Shown: positions 54,501 to 63,259 of the stretch, piece by piece
How the letters are laid out: each line of letters begins with the position of its first letter
How positions within the stretch are numbered: position 1 is the stretch's first letter
Source of the DNA: Bin5 sp965242905
GTDB lineage: Bacteria > Chloroflexota > Anaerolineae > Caldilineales > Caldilineaceae
Assembly (NCBI GenBank): GCA_965242905.1
Contig: CBDETM010000002.1
Span: 3,844,001-3,908,000 of the forward strand
Length of the DNA stretch: 64,000 nt
Direction: 5' to 3'
The notes under the pieces: generated by a model
What the model saw: only the letters and a program-made list of their open reading frames with translations
Told to the model about the DNA's origin: nothing
Database searches by the model: none
Position numbers and translations under genes: made by a program

Positions 54501-55429
54501 GCCGTCAGTTGCGGTATGCCAGGTTCAGGCGCCGACGCGGTTGCGGTCGGCGTTGACGTAGGTGTGGGAGTGGACTTAGCTTCAAGTGCTGATGTCGGTG
54601 TCTGTGTTGGAGTGGGTGTAGCTGCAAACGTTGATGTGGGCGTTGAGGTCGCGCCCCCTGTCGCCGCGAGCGCGGTTGCAAAGGGATAGTCCAGCAGCCA
54701 GCCGCTCGCCTCCCCCGCCGCGTTCAGCGCACGGATGGAGTAGAAGTAAGTCGTCCCGACCTTCACAACCGTGTGGGTGTAGGTCGTGCCGGTCAGGTTT
54801 TCGCCGCCCAGCGGCTGCCAGCCGGTCGCCGCGTCCCACCACGTCAAGAGCTCATAGCGCACCGCCTGAGGCACCGCTTTCCATGTCAGGATAACACCGC
54901 TCTCTGTCGCTTGAGCCGTCAGTTGCGGTATGGCAAGTACGGACGTCGACGCGGTTGCGGACGGCGTTGGCGTCGGACCCGGCGAGGGAGGCTGCGTGCT
55001 TGTTGGCGTCGCGGTCGCCAGCCTGGCCTCGGGCATAGTCGCCCTGGCGTACTCCGACCACGCGCTGGATGCGCCGCTTACGTCCACTGTTCGCACTGTA
55101 TAATAGTAGGTCGTGCCGGCTGTCAGCCCTATATGCACGTACGAAGTGCCGGCCAGGTCACCTTCGTCTAACTGCTCCCAGCCATCGGCGCGGGTCCATG
55201 CCCACAACTCGTACCGCGCCGCGCCGGAGACGGCATTCCAACTGAGTTCAACCGTGTTCGCTCCCGCGAGGTTCGCGGTCAATATAGGCGCGTTCAGGGT
55301 TTGCCCGGTTTCACTCTGTGCGCGGGTGATATCGGTGTAGAAAAGGATTGGAATGAGCACAAAAAGGAGGGCAGACGGAAAGAGGATGCTGCGGGCTTTC
55401 ACGGCTGCTGTCTTTGCGCTGAGTTTCAC
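51533..55429 (-). CDS. Secreted FN3 / leucine-rich-repeat metallopeptidase-like protein
   Basis: A 1298-residue exported protein starting at GTG behind GGAGGTG. The signal peptide spans about residues 1-37. Three fibronectin-III-like domains (about 46-132, 166-254, 314-402) are joined by Thr/Pro-rich linkers (139-162, 260-312). Two leucine-rich-repeat blocks each open with a GALIALY module carrying NW and WYGV motifs (from about 412, and again before 750) and use LTGPIPDLSAL-type repeats. A fourth FN3-like domain follows. The C-terminal 180 residues hold a zinc-peptidase motif HEFAH (1199-1203) and a probable third ligand Glu near 1250 in REYWAETVAYWF. It may degrade or bind surface proteins outside the cell. 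Confidence 0.83.
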   Translation of the reverse strand: MKLSAKTAAVKARSILFPSALLFVLIPILFYTDITRAQSETGQTLNAPILTANLAGANTVELSWNAVSGAARYELWAWTRADGWEQLDEGDLAGTSYVHIGLTAGTTYYYTVRTVDVSGASSAWSEYARATMPEARLATATPTSTQPPSPGPTPTPSATASTSVLAIPQLTAQATESGVILTWKAVPQAVRYELLTWWDAATGWQPLGGENLTGTTYTHTVVKVGTTYFYSIRALNAAGEASGWLLDYPFATALAATGGATSTPTSTFAATPTPTQTPTSALEAKSTPTPTSTPTATASAPEPGIPQLTARATESGVLLSWKTVPNAVRYEFLAWWNAGTGWQPIGGSALTGTTYAHTEVTAGTTYYYSIRALNAAGETSGWLLDYPFATALPATATATPLPTVTPTSVTERGALIALYESTGGDNWTHNENWLTDSPLSTWYGVTTDLSGRVYALELENNNLTGPLPDLNAFINLSVLDLRHNTNLTGPIPDLSALVNLTVLNLGGNPNLTGPFPDLSALVELTVLDLGYNENLTGPFPDLSALVKLTGLSLSHNRNLAGPLPDVSALIDLITLNLRDTQMTGQISDLRLPAKVQTVYLDHNRLTGPIPDLSALSHLSLLSLRDNQLTGTIPSTLGNHPILGELNLRDNQLTGTIPTTLGNLHSLDFLYLSGNTFSGCIPAELRIVRNSDLEKLGMPFCGPAPTATPTPGATPTPAVTDKGALIALYHATDGANWKRNNNWLTEKPIHLWYGVSANRHGRVTQLRLQNNGLEGTIPALSALPNLTHLDLGSNKLSGSIPDLGALSNLTHLDLGSNWLSGSIPDLGALSNLTFLQLRSNRLTGRIPDLSALTNLKELRLNHNALTGPIPDLSALTSLGGMDLSYNGLTGPSPVLSDLTSLRYLNLSSNELSGLLLDLHTLINLESLVLSNNDFSGPVPDLSALVNLRVLRLWGNRLCLPAGAVLSHPHSFVDGILKSLNPPACTGTDFSTPLEAPRNLTAIVGASQVTLTWEAVPNAASYDLWVWDSLDRRWDPLGDALTDTTYTHSVLTDGRNYYYQARARDAAGMRGPWSARGQAIVVTQRYPPPPASLGLDLFYQKYLKVAGVVVVAPSEVSDGKLDQVREVVTAIFSGRPAFFEELSANRLRIVIFKPNELDEYIVQLPELWNHRRNYHGIAIPTATGWAAVTPEDDRTCYILIHEFAHIIQFALEDQLDGQEFKARVTALYNAALDAGLWRSAYAATNAREYWAETVAYWFREYTFRPEETRGKKLEDYDPEIARLIAETFGEGAYVPEYCKP

Positions 55430-56175
55430 GGTGGCACCTCCATGAATTCTTCAACGCCGGCCTCGTTCTTTGGGCCGGAGCGTAAAGCCTACATTAGAAA
55501 GAGTGTTCTTGTCGAACATCTGTGTGCAGCGGTTCTGAGGGCTGTGATCAGTGGCCTGCAGCTGGCCGGCGGGCTGGCTGACGACCCTTCTGACCAGAGG
55601 TAGAATGCCGCCGAAAGCTGTCCTTGGTCTTTCTGACAGTCGCTGTTTTACCTATGGACAAATGCAGATCTGTTCGTTGAATGGCGTAACCGGTATTGGG
55701 CAGTTTTGCGGGGATCTGTATGGAAGGGCGGAAAAGGACTACGGGGATCTCTTTGGGATCGCGAACAAGGACTGATTTCGGGCTGTTTTGGCGGCGGTGC
55801 GCGAAGTGGGATTCGTCCCCCCTCGCAAGGGCGTCCAAATACGGCCGACCGCTAGGAAACTGTAGTCAGGGGAGTCTTCTGCTGGGTAGCAGCGTCTGGG
55901 AGACATTTCTTGGTGCCACAACTTCGGCGTTCGTCACCAGTTTGGGCGTCTCTTGAAGATTGTGTGAGGTCGAGAGCGGCGCTGGGAACGACTCTTGTGC
56001 GGTCGAAGTTCCGAGAATCGGACAGTAATTGTAGAATGGCACTTAAATCTGGCGTATCGGGCTTGCCAGCGAGAGTCCGAGGCGCTGAGAGCCGCTGGCA
56101 GATGCGACCCGGAGGATGCAACTTGCGGCCTTCCCTGTTGATTCCATTTCAACAATAGAGACCAACGGAGAGACT
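55430..56175. other. Intergenic region of about 750 bp, no gene supported
   Basis: The divergent promoters of the metallopeptidase and the next 2-hydroxyacid dehydrogenase must lie here. Short frames (for example around 55550-55960 on both strands) have no family signature and no good ribosome-binding sites. No element copy is present. The stretch may be decayed coding sequence. Confidence 0.35.
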
Positions 56176-57177
56176 ATGACGAAATTCAAAGTGGCCATGG
56201 TGCATATGGACCCGGAGGAACTGCCCGAATGGGTGCCAGAGACGATGGCGAGCCATGACATTGAGTTCGTGTTCCAGGAATGCGAGACGCAAGCGCAACT
56301 GGTGACCTGCGCCGAAGATGCCGACGTCGTGTGGATTTTCGGCGGCAGTCACATCGTGACCGCCGATAACGTAGCCGATCTGCAACGTTGCGGCGCATTG
56401 ATCCGTACCGGCAGCGGCACTGATAACATTCCGATCGAGGCCGCGACCGCGCACGGAATCATCGTCGCCAATACGCCCGAAGCCTTCAACGACGGCGTGT
56501 CGGACCACACGATCGGGCTGCTGCTGGCCGTCGTTCGTCAGATTGCCCTTCAGGACCGGAAGGTGCGCGCCGGTATCTGGGACCGCTACGCTGGCTTCCC
56601 GGGCTGGCATCTGCAGGGGCAGACGCTGGGGCTGATCGGTTTTGGGCATATCGCCCGCCTGGTCACGCGCAAGCTGAGCGGGTTCGAAATGACGGTACTG
56701 GCGCACGACCCGTTCGTGAGCGCCGAACTGATGGCCGACCACGGTGTGCAAGCGGCATCAATGGAGGAGGTGCTGTCCGGTTCCGACTTTGTTTCGCTCC
56801 ACTGCCCGCTGCTGGACACGACCCATAAACTGATTGGAGAACGCGAACTGCGGCTGATGAAGCCCCGGGCGATCCTGGTCAACACCTCTCGCGGCCCGGT
56901 GGTGGACGAAGTGGCGCTCTTCCGGGCGCTCACAGAAGGCAGGATCGCGGCCGCAGGCCTTGATGTGCTGGAGCAGGAGCCGCCGGAATCGGACAACCCC
57001 CTGTTCAGCCTGGACAACGTGGTCCTTACACCGCACATCGCAGGCTACTCCGATGAGTCGCTGGATAACAGCTGGCGGCTGTCGGTCGAGACCGTTCTGG
57101 ATCTGGCGCAAGGGCGCTGGCCCCGTTCTTACGTCAACCCCGGCGTGAAGCCGCGCTGGCAGCTGCAAAGGAGATGA
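56176..57177 (+). CDS. D-isomer-specific 2-hydroxyacid dehydrogenase 3
   Basis: A 333-residue NAD-dependent enzyme. The Rossmann loop is LGLIGFGHIARLVTRK, the catalytic Arg is in NTSRGPVVDE, Glu in LDVLEQEPPE and His in LTPHIAGYS. ATG 56176 follows CGGAGAG; an upstream in-frame start at 56116 would add a 20-residue leader without similarity. An HpcH/HpaI aldolase starts four bases after its stop, so the pair is one operon. Together they fit reduction or oxidation next to retro-aldol cleavage of 2-keto-3-deoxy sugar acids. Confidence 0.9.
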   Translation: MTKFKVAMVHMDPEELPEWVPETMASHDIEFVFQECETQAQLVTCAEDADVVWIFGGSHIVTADNVADLQRCGALIRTGSGTDNIPIEAATAHGIIVANTPEAFNDGVSDHTIGLLLAVVRQIALQDRKVRAGIWDRYAGFPGWHLQGQTLGLIGFGHIARLVTRKLSGFEMTVLAHDPFVSAELMADHGVQAASMEEVLSGSDFVSLHCPLLDTTHKLIGERELRLMKPRAILVNTSRGPVVDEVALFRALTEGRIAAAGLDVLEQEPPESDNPLFSLDNVVLTPHIAGYSDESLDNSWRLSVETVLDLAQGRWPRSYVNPGVKPRWQLQRR

Positions 57178-57181
57178 GGGC

Positions 57182-57964
57182 ATGAAGGGATTAGAGTTGA
57201 AGAAGCGCCTGCATGCAGGAGAGCACGTTTACGGAACATGGTCGGCGTCCACCGACCCGCTGGTGGCGGCGACGGTGGCGCAAGCCGGTTTCGACTGGAT
57301 GAGCATCGACATGGAGCATTCGCCGCGCAATGTGGAGTCGCTGCGCTACATCCTGTGGATGATCCTGGAGACGCCGACGGTGGCGATGGTCAGGGTGAAG
57401 GACAACCGGCCGGATGAGATTAAACAGGCGCTCGACAATGGCGCGAACGGGGTTGTCGTCCCTCTGATCGAGTCGGTAGAGGACGCCCGCCGGGCGGTGG
57501 CCGGATGCAAATATCCGCCGGACGGCGTGCGCGGCTACGGGCCCTTTATGCCATCGTTCGGGGGCGACGACCGCGCCTACCAGAGCACTGCCAATGATGA
57601 AACCCTGGTGTTCATCCAGGTCGAACACTATCGCGCCGTCGACGTAATCGAAGAGATTGCGGCGCTTGAGGGCGTTGACGGCTTTATCATCGGGCCGAAC
57701 GACCTGACGCTTTCGATGGATATTTTCGGTGCCTGGGAAAGCGAGGCGTTCATCAGCACGATTCAGCGGATTGTGCGGGCGGGTGACGCAAACGGTGTCC
57801 CGGCCGGTTTCCCGGTGGATGTGTTGGGCGGGGCCGAGGCCGGTATCGCCTGGGTAAAGGAGTATGCGCCGACACTGCGGCTATTGACGATTGGCGGGGA
57901 TCTGGGCTTCGTATCTGCCGGTGCTGAGGCTGCACTACAGCAGATCAGGGTTCCAAGCACATAA
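57182..57964 (+). CDS. HpcH/HpaI family aldolase (2-keto-3-deoxy acid type)
   Basis: A 260-residue class II aldolase of the pyruvate-dependent family, which splits 2-keto-3-deoxy or 4-hydroxy-2-keto acids into pyruvate and an aldehyde using a divalent metal. Family marks are FDWMSIDMEHSPRN, ALDNGANGVVVPLIES, KYPPDGVRGYGP, a metal-binding Glu in FIQVEHYRA and the Asp in IIGPNDLTLSMD. Its ribosome-binding site lies in the end of the upstream dehydrogenase gene. The aldehyde released may feed sugar-acid catabolism encoded elsewhere. Confidence 0.92.
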   Translation: MKGLELKKRLHAGEHVYGTWSASTDPLVAATVAQAGFDWMSIDMEHSPRNVESLRYILWMILETPTVAMVRVKDNRPDEIKQALDNGANGVVVPLIESVEDARRAVAGCKYPPDGVRGYGPFMPSFGGDDRAYQSTANDETLVFIQVEHYRAVDVIEEIAALEGVDGFIIGPNDLTLSMDIFGAWESEAFISTIQRIVRAGDANGVPAGFPVDVLGGAEAGIAWVKEYAPTLRLLTIGGDLGFVSAGAEAALQQIRVPST

Positions 57965-58367
57965 CCAGACTAGAGTGTGCGAGCGAGAGAGCTTATGCAA
58001 GGCGCGGGCGAGTTGCCCAGTTGAACGATGCGGTGGGCACTGTCCTGCTTCGTGGTCCAGCGAATGTGGCCTCCCACACTGAAAAAGGAGAATACGAAGG
58101 TACACTGAATCAAGAATAGGCACGCGCGCGCTTGCCTGCGCTGTTGGTTGTTCAAAGGGAGCTGTGATCTGTCAGTTTTCCTCAGAGCCATCCCAAAACC
58201 CCCACCTTCCTACCGAATGGGTCCTGCCCGGGCCTATCACCCTTATCTCATCAAGCATATAGTTCCCCAGCCAAAGGCCACCGGCAGAGCCTTCCCCAGA
58301 TCTTGCCTCGGAGCCGTCGCCAGTGCCGTCGACAATATTTAGGATAACGGGAAAAGAGGAGGACAAT
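57965..58367. other. Intergenic region of about 400 bp, no gene supported
   Basis: Only short open frames on both strands are seen between the aldolase and the next membrane protein. No hairpin terminator or strong promoter stands out. Confidence 0.35.
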
Positions 58368-59234
58368 GTGCGCACCAAGTTCATTTCCATGCTTCAGACG
58401 TGTGCGAATGTCATGACCAGGCCTGGCGTACAGACTTTCGCCGCCGAACGAAGCAAATCCTCGGCCAACTTAAAGACTGCACTCGCGTGGATTCTCCTGG
58501 CCGGCGTATTCGCTGCGTTGCTCGATATACTGCTGACTACGTTGACTGAAAAGTGGGTGATACCACCGAACGAAGTGGATTATTTCCTTCCTTCCGACTT
58601 AATTTTTTTGATTGACGGAGCCAACATATATCTCAAATCCAGACTCATTACTCTGAATTTTGAGTTCGCGAAGTTATATGGCTGGTTGTGGGTGCATTCG
58701 GGGCTGTTTGACCTTGCTGCCGAATTTGTCTACGGCACCGTAATTTTCATTCTTGAAGAAATTCCCGGCTGGCAACGGACCATTGCCAAGGCTTTGCTGA
58801 GCCCTGTTTCTTTCCTGGTCAGAGTGGGCATATTCCACTGCGTCGTCACCTTTTGGGGCGGGCGAGGGCAGTTCGGTCGTTACGCTTACCTTTTCGCCGC
58901 AATTGCTGTACCGATAACTTTTCTGAATTCACTCCTCGATTTCTTGCCTCTGGCCGCGGCTCGTCTTGTGGCCGTCCTGCCGGGCTCCTCTTATATGGCA
59001 GGTCAATACTGGTACTACTTCCTATTAACAACCAATAACTATGCCACCTCTCTCATAGTCCTGGCGTACTGGCTTGTTCTGATTTATTTCTCGACGAAAG
59101 TGGAGCATGAGATGACATGGTGGCGAGCAGTCATCGGTGTCGTGACTTCGTACCTGGTGTTCTATGTGTTTTGGACCGTCTGGCCATCTGGAATTATGGG
59201 GCTGTTAGAAGCCGCGAAATTACTTCGGGAATGA
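58368..59234 (+). CDS. Multi-pass membrane protein, possibly Yip1-like
   Basis: A 288-residue hydrophobic protein starting at GTG behind GAGGAGG. At least five likely membrane helices are visible, for example ALAWILLAGVFAALLDILL, YLFAAIAVPITFLNSLLDF and TSYLVFYVFWTVW. The spacing of helices in the second half recalls Yip1-type membrane proteins, but I would not assign the family firmly. Codon use is less GC-rich than that of its neighbours. It stands next to another orphan gene of similar composition, so both may be recent arrivals. Function unknown. Confidence 0.65.
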   Translation: MRTKFISMLQTCANVMTRPGVQTFAAERSKSSANLKTALAWILLAGVFAALLDILLTTLTEKWVIPPNEVDYFLPSDLIFLIDGANIYLKSRLITLNFEFAKLYGWLWVHSGLFDLAAEFVYGTVIFILEEIPGWQRTIAKALLSPVSFLVRVGIFHCVVTFWGGRGQFGRYAYLFAAIAVPITFLNSLLDFLPLAAARLVAVLPGSSYMAGQYWYYFLLTTNNYATSLIVLAYWLVLIYFSTKVEHEMTWWRAVIGVVTSYLVFYVFWTVWPSGIMGLLEAAKLLRE

Positions 59235-59322
59235 CCTGTTACATCTTCATGCGCAAACAGTTGACAACCGTGTAGTCTCGTCCCCTTTAGCATCAAAAGG
59301 TGACATTCGTTAGGAGTTGGCG

Positions 59323-59763
59323 ATGAGCAAGTCTACGAATCGGACAATCGTAAGCTCTATAGGTGCAGTGCTTATCGCAGTCACAGTGAGTGTGATAATC
59401 CGGTTGGCCTTTCAGTTCAATAGTATTGAGAGACACCCTTGCGGGTCGGATAGAGGGGTTGTTTTCAACTACACCGATCGTGAAATTCACCTCCAGGGTC
59501 TTTCACTTCAGGAGGACGGGGGAGTTCAAGATTCAGAAGCAGTACTCGCCCCAAACCAGTCGTCGGAAGAAGCTGGGATTTGTAGTGTCCACGAAATGAC
59601 GGTGAGAGGGGTTAAAGATTGGTTCTATAAGGGAATAGAATTGCAACCAGGAGCGTGGATGGTCATTTCGACCAACTACACCTATTGTACCAGTGGAAAA
59701 GATCCTGTAACAGGGAAATGGTATGAAGTTCTATGCAGCAAAGAGCCAGCCAACACAGAATAG
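59323..59763 (+). CDS. Small membrane-anchored protein of unknown function
   Basis: A 146-residue protein with one N-terminal hydrophobic helix (SIGAVLIAVTVSVIIRLAF), then an extracytoplasmic beta-rich domain containing four Cys (CGSD, GICSV, TYCTS, VLCSK) that could form disulfides. TAGGAG lies before ATG 59323. Base composition is close to 46-48 percent GC, below the rest of the window. It resembles no family I recognise. It follows the membrane-protein gene by 88 bases and may be co-expressed. Confidence 0.6.
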   Translation: MSKSTNRTIVSSIGAVLIAVTVSVIIRLAFQFNSIERHPCGSDRGVVFNYTDREIHLQGLSLQEDGGVQDSEAVLAPNQSSEEAGICSVHEMTVRGVKDWFYKGIELQPGAWMVISTNYTYCTSGKDPVTGKWYEVLCSKEPANTE

Positions 59764-60017
59764 CTGGCAGGCCCTCCAGATCTGAACGCGCTCCCTACAC
59801 CGAAAGAGCACTACATTTTAAGCACTACATTTAATGCACTTAGTTTCGCTTAGCAGAAAACAGATGTCTGGAAGAAATCGGGACAGATTAATTGTCACCA
59901 ACGACTCACGCGCGCAGGCACAGCCAAGTTTCTCAACTATGAACTCATTGTCCAACCTTGCAATTGAGTCCCCGAACCGGGCGCTTAGCAATCCGCGCTC
60001 AAGAGCTTCCCTTTCAG

Positions 60018-61172
60018 CTAACCGCTGATACCAAACATCCGCGCCGCGTTGCCGCCCAGTATCAGGTTCTTCTCTGCTGTCGTAAGAAATTCGCAGTGCA
60101 GGCGGATGTAGTCCACCGACTGTTTGTACGTGCACCAGAAGCCGCCGCTGTAGGGCATGTCGGAGCCCCACATCAGTTTTTCCACGCCGACTTCGTCGAT
60201 CAGCCACTTGAGCATCTCCTGTCCATTGTCGTAGGGGTACTCGGGCCACTTCGCCTGCATCAGGATTTCGGCGTTCATGTGGGGCCGCGTCAGCAGCGTA
60301 ACCACCTCGTCGGGGATGCCGATTTCATGGATGATGGCGGCCGGCACCAGCCCGTGCGTGATCACCGACGGGATGTCATCGTGGGCGTCCGCCCAGCGGC
60401 TCAGCTCGCCAACTCGCTCCATGAAACCTGCCACCCGGTCCTGCTTTCGGGCGTCGATGTACCAGAAAATGGGAATCCCCAGGCGGCGCACCAGTTGCCA
60501 CAGCGGCTCGAACTTGGCGTCGTCGATTCGGTCCACGTAGCCCCGTAAAGCGAACAGCTCCACGCTGAAGTAAAGCCCTGTGCATCCCAACTCCGTGACG
60601 GCGCGTTCAAGTCGCGCCAGTTCCTCCGCCTCATGCCCTTCGGTCTCCCGGATCTGCGCCAGTGCGATGAATCGGTCCGGGTAGCGGCGCATCGCCTCGG
60701 CATAGTACTCGTTGATGTTGGCGCCGTAAACGTGGTCGCTCTGGAGAATCCCCCGGTCCACGCCGGCGACCTCCATCTCGGCGATCATTCTTTCCGGGGT
60801 CGCCTCCAAGTTCTCCAGGGCGGGTGGATAGAACTGCATGACGTAGTCGACGCCGTCTACGGTGAGCTCGGCCTGGCCGTATCTGCCGAAACGGAAGTTG
60901 AGGTCGGGCATGGCGTTGATGTCGTCGGAGGGGAAGTCGAGCAGCGGCTCCTTGACGCGTGCGCCGTCCTCTTTGCGCCAGAAGTCGGTGAAGTCACGCA
61001 GGTGATATTGCCACAGTTTGAGCGTGAGCGCGGCGCTGGCCGCACCCGAGCCGGTGGCGAAGCGGCGAAAGATGTGGGAGTGGGCGTCGATGACGGGGGA
61101 TTTCTCCTCATCCTCCGAGTCGACCTGCCGCCAGCCTCCGCCGAAGAACTCCATCTTTCTCTCTGTTGTCAT
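60018..61172 (-). CDS. Amidohydrolase family 2 (metal-dependent TIM-barrel hydrolase)
   Basis: A 384-residue enzyme of the amidohydrolase-2 family, which hydrolyses lactones or decarboxylates small acids with one zinc or manganese. The HxH metal motif is DAHSHIF with His31 and His33, further His residues lie in ITHGLVPAAIIHE, and the catalytic Asp is in LMWGSDMPY. ATG 61172 overlaps the stop of the upstream SDR gene as ATGA, with GGAGG five bases before, so the two are translationally coupled. An SDR product that is a lactone would fit this hydrolase, as inference. Confidence 0.88.
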   Translation of the reverse strand: MTTERKMEFFGGGWRQVDSEDEEKSPVIDAHSHIFRRFATGSGAASAALTLKLWQYHLRDFTDFWRKEDGARVKEPLLDFPSDDINAMPDLNFRFGRYGQAELTVDGVDYVMQFYPPALENLEATPERMIAEMEVAGVDRGILQSDHVYGANINEYYAEAMRRYPDRFIALAQIRETEGHEAEELARLERAVTELGCTGLYFSVELFALRGYVDRIDDAKFEPLWQLVRRLGIPIFWYIDARKQDRVAGFMERVGELSRWADAHDDIPSVITHGLVPAAIIHEIGIPDEVVTLLTRPHMNAEILMQAKWPEYPYDNGQEMLKWLIDEVGVEKLMWGSDMPYSGGFWCTYKQSVDYIRLHCEFLTTAEKNLILGGNAARMFGISG

Positions 61173-62155
61173 CTTTCCTCCATCCACGACTGAAAGTCGC
61201 TTTGCCGCCAGGTGTAATTGGGACGATAGCCCAGCAAGCGGGTGGCCCTTTCGTGCGACCAAAGGGAGGTATGGCCTTCCAAGGGCTTCTTGAGGGGTAT
61301 ATTCGGGCCGGTTGCGTTTGCTTCTCCTTCGCCAAACAAACTCCGTAAACGGTCGATAAGCAGAGGTGTCAGCTCTCTGGAGCAGGTGTCGGCGCCATTA
61401 ATGAGAAACACTTCGTGCCTGATCGTGTCATTTTCCAAGGCCAGGCGGAAGGCCTGCGCGGCGTCGCGAGCGTCTGTAAAGGCCCAAAGGATTCTACGCG
61501 GCGCCGGCGGACCCGGCGACGGCCAGTCGCCCTCGTCTTCTATCGTCTTCAGGTAACGCTTTCGCCACAGCTCTTCGACCGTAAACTGCTGCGCCCAACC
61601 GGAACCCACGGCCACATCGGCGCTGGCGCGTTCCAGATACCAGTTGTTGTTGATGCGCAGGCAGATGGTCTGAATGCCGAAGGCGTCGGTGTAACGCTTG
61701 CAGGTCAGCTCGCCCAGCAGCTTGCTCAGCCCGTATTCGTCCTGCGGTTCACAGGGATGCTCTTCGTCAATCGGGAGGTAGCGCGGAAGAATCTCCCGTT
61801 TTTGGAAGGAGAAACCGGTTGCCGCGCCGGAGGAGGCAAACACGACTTTTCCGATCCCCGCATGGACCGCGGCTTCGAGGACATTGACAGTGCCGATCAC
61901 GTTGACGTTGAGCAGCTGCGCCGGCGTCGCCCGGCCCGGTCCCGGTATGGCCGCGAGATGGATGATGGCATCGTGGTCCCGACAGGCTTCGGCAAGCTGG
62001 GCGGGCTCCATGATGTCGCCCTGGACGGAACCCGCCCCTTCTACACGCGGCGCAGTGCGACTGAAGCTGGTCACGGAATGGCCAGCCTGGAGGAGTTCCC
62101 TCAGGACATATCCGCCAATGGTGCCGCTGCCTCCCGTTACGAGGACCTTCAACAT
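61169..62155 (-). CDS. NAD-dependent epimerase/dehydratase (extended SDR)
   Basis: A 328-residue extended SDR with VTGGSGTIGGY, DAIIHLAAIPGPG and the catalytic YGLSKLLGEL. It also has a C-terminal segment with LWSHERATRLLGYRP, typical for nucleotide-sugar or sugar-acid dehydrogenases. It begins an operon that ends with the amidohydrolase, to which it is coupled by an ATGA overlap. It probably oxidises or epimerises a sugar derivative. Confidence 0.88.
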   Translation of the reverse strand: MLKVLVTGGSGTIGGYVLRELLQAGHSVTSFSRTAPRVEGAGSVQGDIMEPAQLAEACRDHDAIIHLAAIPGPGRATPAQLLNVNVIGTVNVLEAAVHAGIGKVVFASSGAATGFSFQKREILPRYLPIDEEHPCEPQDEYGLSKLLGELTCKRYTDAFGIQTICLRINNNWYLERASADVAVGSGWAQQFTVEELWRKRYLKTIEDEGDWPSPGPPAPRRILWAFTDARDAAQAFRLALENDTIRHEVFLINGADTCSRELTPLLIDRLRSLFGEGEANATGPNIPLKKPLEGHTSLWSHERATRLLGYRPNYTWRQSDFQSWMEER

Positions 62156-62257
62156 TTAATGTCTCCCATGCGATCCAAGGATCCTGGAGAATCGGCAGCC
62201 TGCGTTCTGCACTGAACAGAGCGCGAGGCCGTCAAGCTGGTTCACCATTCACTTTCC

Positions 62258-63259
62258 CTAGTCCTTCGTCTCTTCCCAAAGCTCATGCACCGCGGCGACC
62301 TCCCACCAGGCTGGCCCCACCGGCTTTTCCAGCAGCATGGGCCTGATGAATGCAGCCGCCTTTTCCAGGCCTTCCTGGATTTCTATGTATTCGCTCTCCA
62401 TTTCCAGGGTCAGGATGCCTGTATAGCCGATAAACCGCAGGGTCGAAATGACCTCGCGCCAGGTGCGTTCGTCGTGTCCCCAGCCCGGTATCGTGAACGT
62501 CCACGACCGATTCTGGTACTGTTTGAGGTCGGTCGAGTCGAAATAGCCGCGCAGGCGCAGATTCGGTTCGTGGATCAGCGTATCCTTGAGATGAACCGCC
62601 TGGATGAGGTCGCTCAACTCGTGGATGGCGGCCAGCGGGTCTATCCCCTGCACCCACATGTGCGAGATGTCGTAGTTGCAGGCGACCACCGTGCCCAATT
62701 CGTCGCGCAGGCGGCGCAGCTTGACCGGGCTGTGAACCATGTCGTTGATCTGCATTTCGAAGCACAGAGTTACGCCGTGGTCGGCCGCGATCCGGCCGTG
62801 CTCCTTCCAGTAAGGAAGCAGGCGTTGTTCCCACTGCCATTCGAGAGCGTCGCGCAGAAAGGGCAGGTCGGTGTTGATAATCCAGGCCGGCAGGCTGTCG
62901 CCCTCGGCTCCTTCGGGCAGACCGGCCACAAGGGCCAACCGCGCGCAGCCTACCTTCTCCATAAGGGCGCACGTCTTGCGAAACTGGCGCGAATAGTCCT
63001 CTGCAATGCGGCGGTCGGGCACCAGCGGCGTCCCGTGTCCGGCGAACGAGTAGATCTCGAGGCCGTACCCGGCGTAGATGTCCAGCCAGCGCTCCAACTC
63101 GCCCTGATCTGCGAGCAGCTTGTCGACATCACAGTATTTCCTGGCCCCGGGACCGCCCGCCGCCACCTCGACTGCCTGTACGCCCTGCTCCTGGCAAAAC
63201 TGCAGGCCCTCTTCGAAATCAAACATATTGATAAAGAAGGTGTTCATGCCTAGTTTCAT
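62258..63259 (-). CDS. Sugar phosphate isomerase/epimerase (xylose isomerase-like TIM barrel)
   Basis: A 333-residue TIM-barrel protein. Metal-binding segments are LCFEMQINDMVHSP (Glu), ACNYDISHMW (Asp/His) and LTLEMESEY (C-terminal Glu), the usual pattern of AP-endonuclease-2-type isomerases. ATG 63259 begins MKLGMNTFFINMF, the normal first strand, after AAAGG; the upstream start at 63310 is unlikely. It lies 102 bases before the SDR-amidohydrolase pair on the same strand, so it probably belongs to the same pathway, isomerising a keto or aldo sugar. Confidence 0.86.
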   Translation of the reverse strand: MKLGMNTFFINMFDFEEGLQFCQEQGVQAVEVAAGGPGARKYCDVDKLLADQGELERWLDIYAGYGLEIYSFAGHGTPLVPDRRIAEDYSRQFRKTCALMEKVGCARLALVAGLPEGAEGDSLPAWIINTDLPFLRDALEWQWEQRLLPYWKEHGRIAADHGVTLCFEMQINDMVHSPVKLRRLRDELGTVVACNYDISHMWVQGIDPLAAIHELSDLIQAVHLKDTLIHEPNLRLRGYFDSTDLKQYQNRSWTFTIPGWGHDERTWREVISTLRFIGYTGILTLEMESEYIEIQEGLEKAAAFIRPMLLEKPVGPAWWEVAAVHELWEETKD

